From contig JARKSE010000168.1 of the NCBI GenBank assembly GCA_029974315.1, forward strand, positions 1 through 37,442: DNA of 37,442 nucleotides, written 5' to 3'. A program made the position numbers and the translations under genes. Below, piece after piece: positions 37,246 to 37,442 of the stretch. Every line of letters begins with the position of its first letter. Positions within the stretch are counted from its first letter, which is position 1. Under the pieces are notes generated by a model. The model ran no database searches. It was given only the letters and a program-made list of their open reading frames with translations, and was not told where the DNA came from. This DNA is from Paludibacteraceae bacterium (GTDB taxonomy: Bacteria > Bacteroidota > Bacteroidia > Bacteroidales > Paludibacteraceae).

Positions 37246-37442
37246 TTATTTATTATTGTCATCTTTCCCTATGGCTGAATTTTCTTGAATTTCACTCAAT
37301 GGGATTTGATAAGTCCATCGAACATCGCCTGCTGCAATTTTCAACAAACCATCTGGCGTTCTATGGTTAGTACCTTCGTAAGTACGATCTATACCTTTAT
37401 GCAAACGTTTCAAGTCAAAGTAAGCAAAACCTTCACCCCACA
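37246..37442 (-). CDS. SusD/RagB family lipoprotein, C-terminal fragment (5' end outside window)
   Basis: Not listed in the ORF track. Reading the minus strand from the window edge gives WGEGFAYFDLKRLHKGIDRT ... VRWTYQIPLSEIQENSAIG and a TAA stop at 37248-37246. WGEGFxYFDLKR and the final WxxQIPxxEIQxN are characteristic of the SusD C-terminus. SusD proteins cap a SusC TonB-dependent transporter and capture its ligand; the susC gene would be expected just beyond the right edge. The downstream genes encode proteins without sugar hydrolase motifs, so the ligand may be a peptide as for RagAB, which is inference. Confidence 0.88.
   Translation of the reverse strand, partial: WGEGFAYFDLKRLHKGIDRTYEGTNHRTPDGLLKIAAGDVRWTYQIPLSEIQENSAIGKDDNNK

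Overview
The window looks like a chromosomal segment of an AT-rich member of the order Bacteroidales (phylum Bacteroidota). The evidence is the gene content: a TonB-dependent receptor, a SusD/RagB protein, proteins with type IX secretion (T9SS) C-terminal sorting domains, DUF4831, a DUF2723 membrane protein and two-gene chromate transporters. Several promoters also fit the Bacteroidetes pattern TTTG-N19-22-TAnnTTTG. The family cannot be fixed from sequence alone. No tRNA, rRNA, CRISPR array, phage module or insertion sequence with a transposase was seen.

Layout. 1-1139 (+) is the end of a TonB-dependent receptor. 1195-6704 (-) is a run of DUF4831 exported protein, uvrA, rhomboid protease and a Wzz-like membrane protein. 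6877-7809 (+) is nadA. 7877-11034 (-) is a GH16-like repeat protein, kdsA and kdsD, which make the Kdo precursor for LPS, preceded by a LOG-family gene with a palindrome over its promoter. 11730-14077 (-) is an NfnAB-type electron-bifurcating transhydrogenase pair. 14207-16713 (-) is two half-size CHR transporters, tcdA and a lolD-like ATPase. 16904-18862 (+) is gyrB. 18958-19539 (-) is a lipoprotein gene broken by an in-frame TAA and lacking a normal start. 19818-21875 (-) is htpG. 21876-22303 holds a 148-bp inverted-repeat element. 22304-22798 (-) is a small lipoprotein. 23202-28727 (+) is nadB, a DUF2723 membrane protein and a polysaccharide deacetylase. 28724-37442 (-) is two M6 metalloprotease paralogues, a T9SS cargo protein, a lipoprotein and the end of a SusD/RagB gene.

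How the genes fit together. NadB and NadA make quinolinate for NAD, but they sit 15 kb apart under separate promoters. KdsD and KdsA supply Kdo-8-phosphate. The right-hand block resembles a RagAB-like uptake locus with secreted proteases and no glycosidases, which suggests use of protein or peptide rather than glycan; this is inference. The most unusual items are the GH16-like repeat protein with no recognisable catalytic glutamates inside the Kdo operon, the operator-like palindrome at the LOG promoter, the doubly damaged lipoprotein gene that keeps its promoter, and the inverted-repeat element downstream of the small lipoprotein gene.
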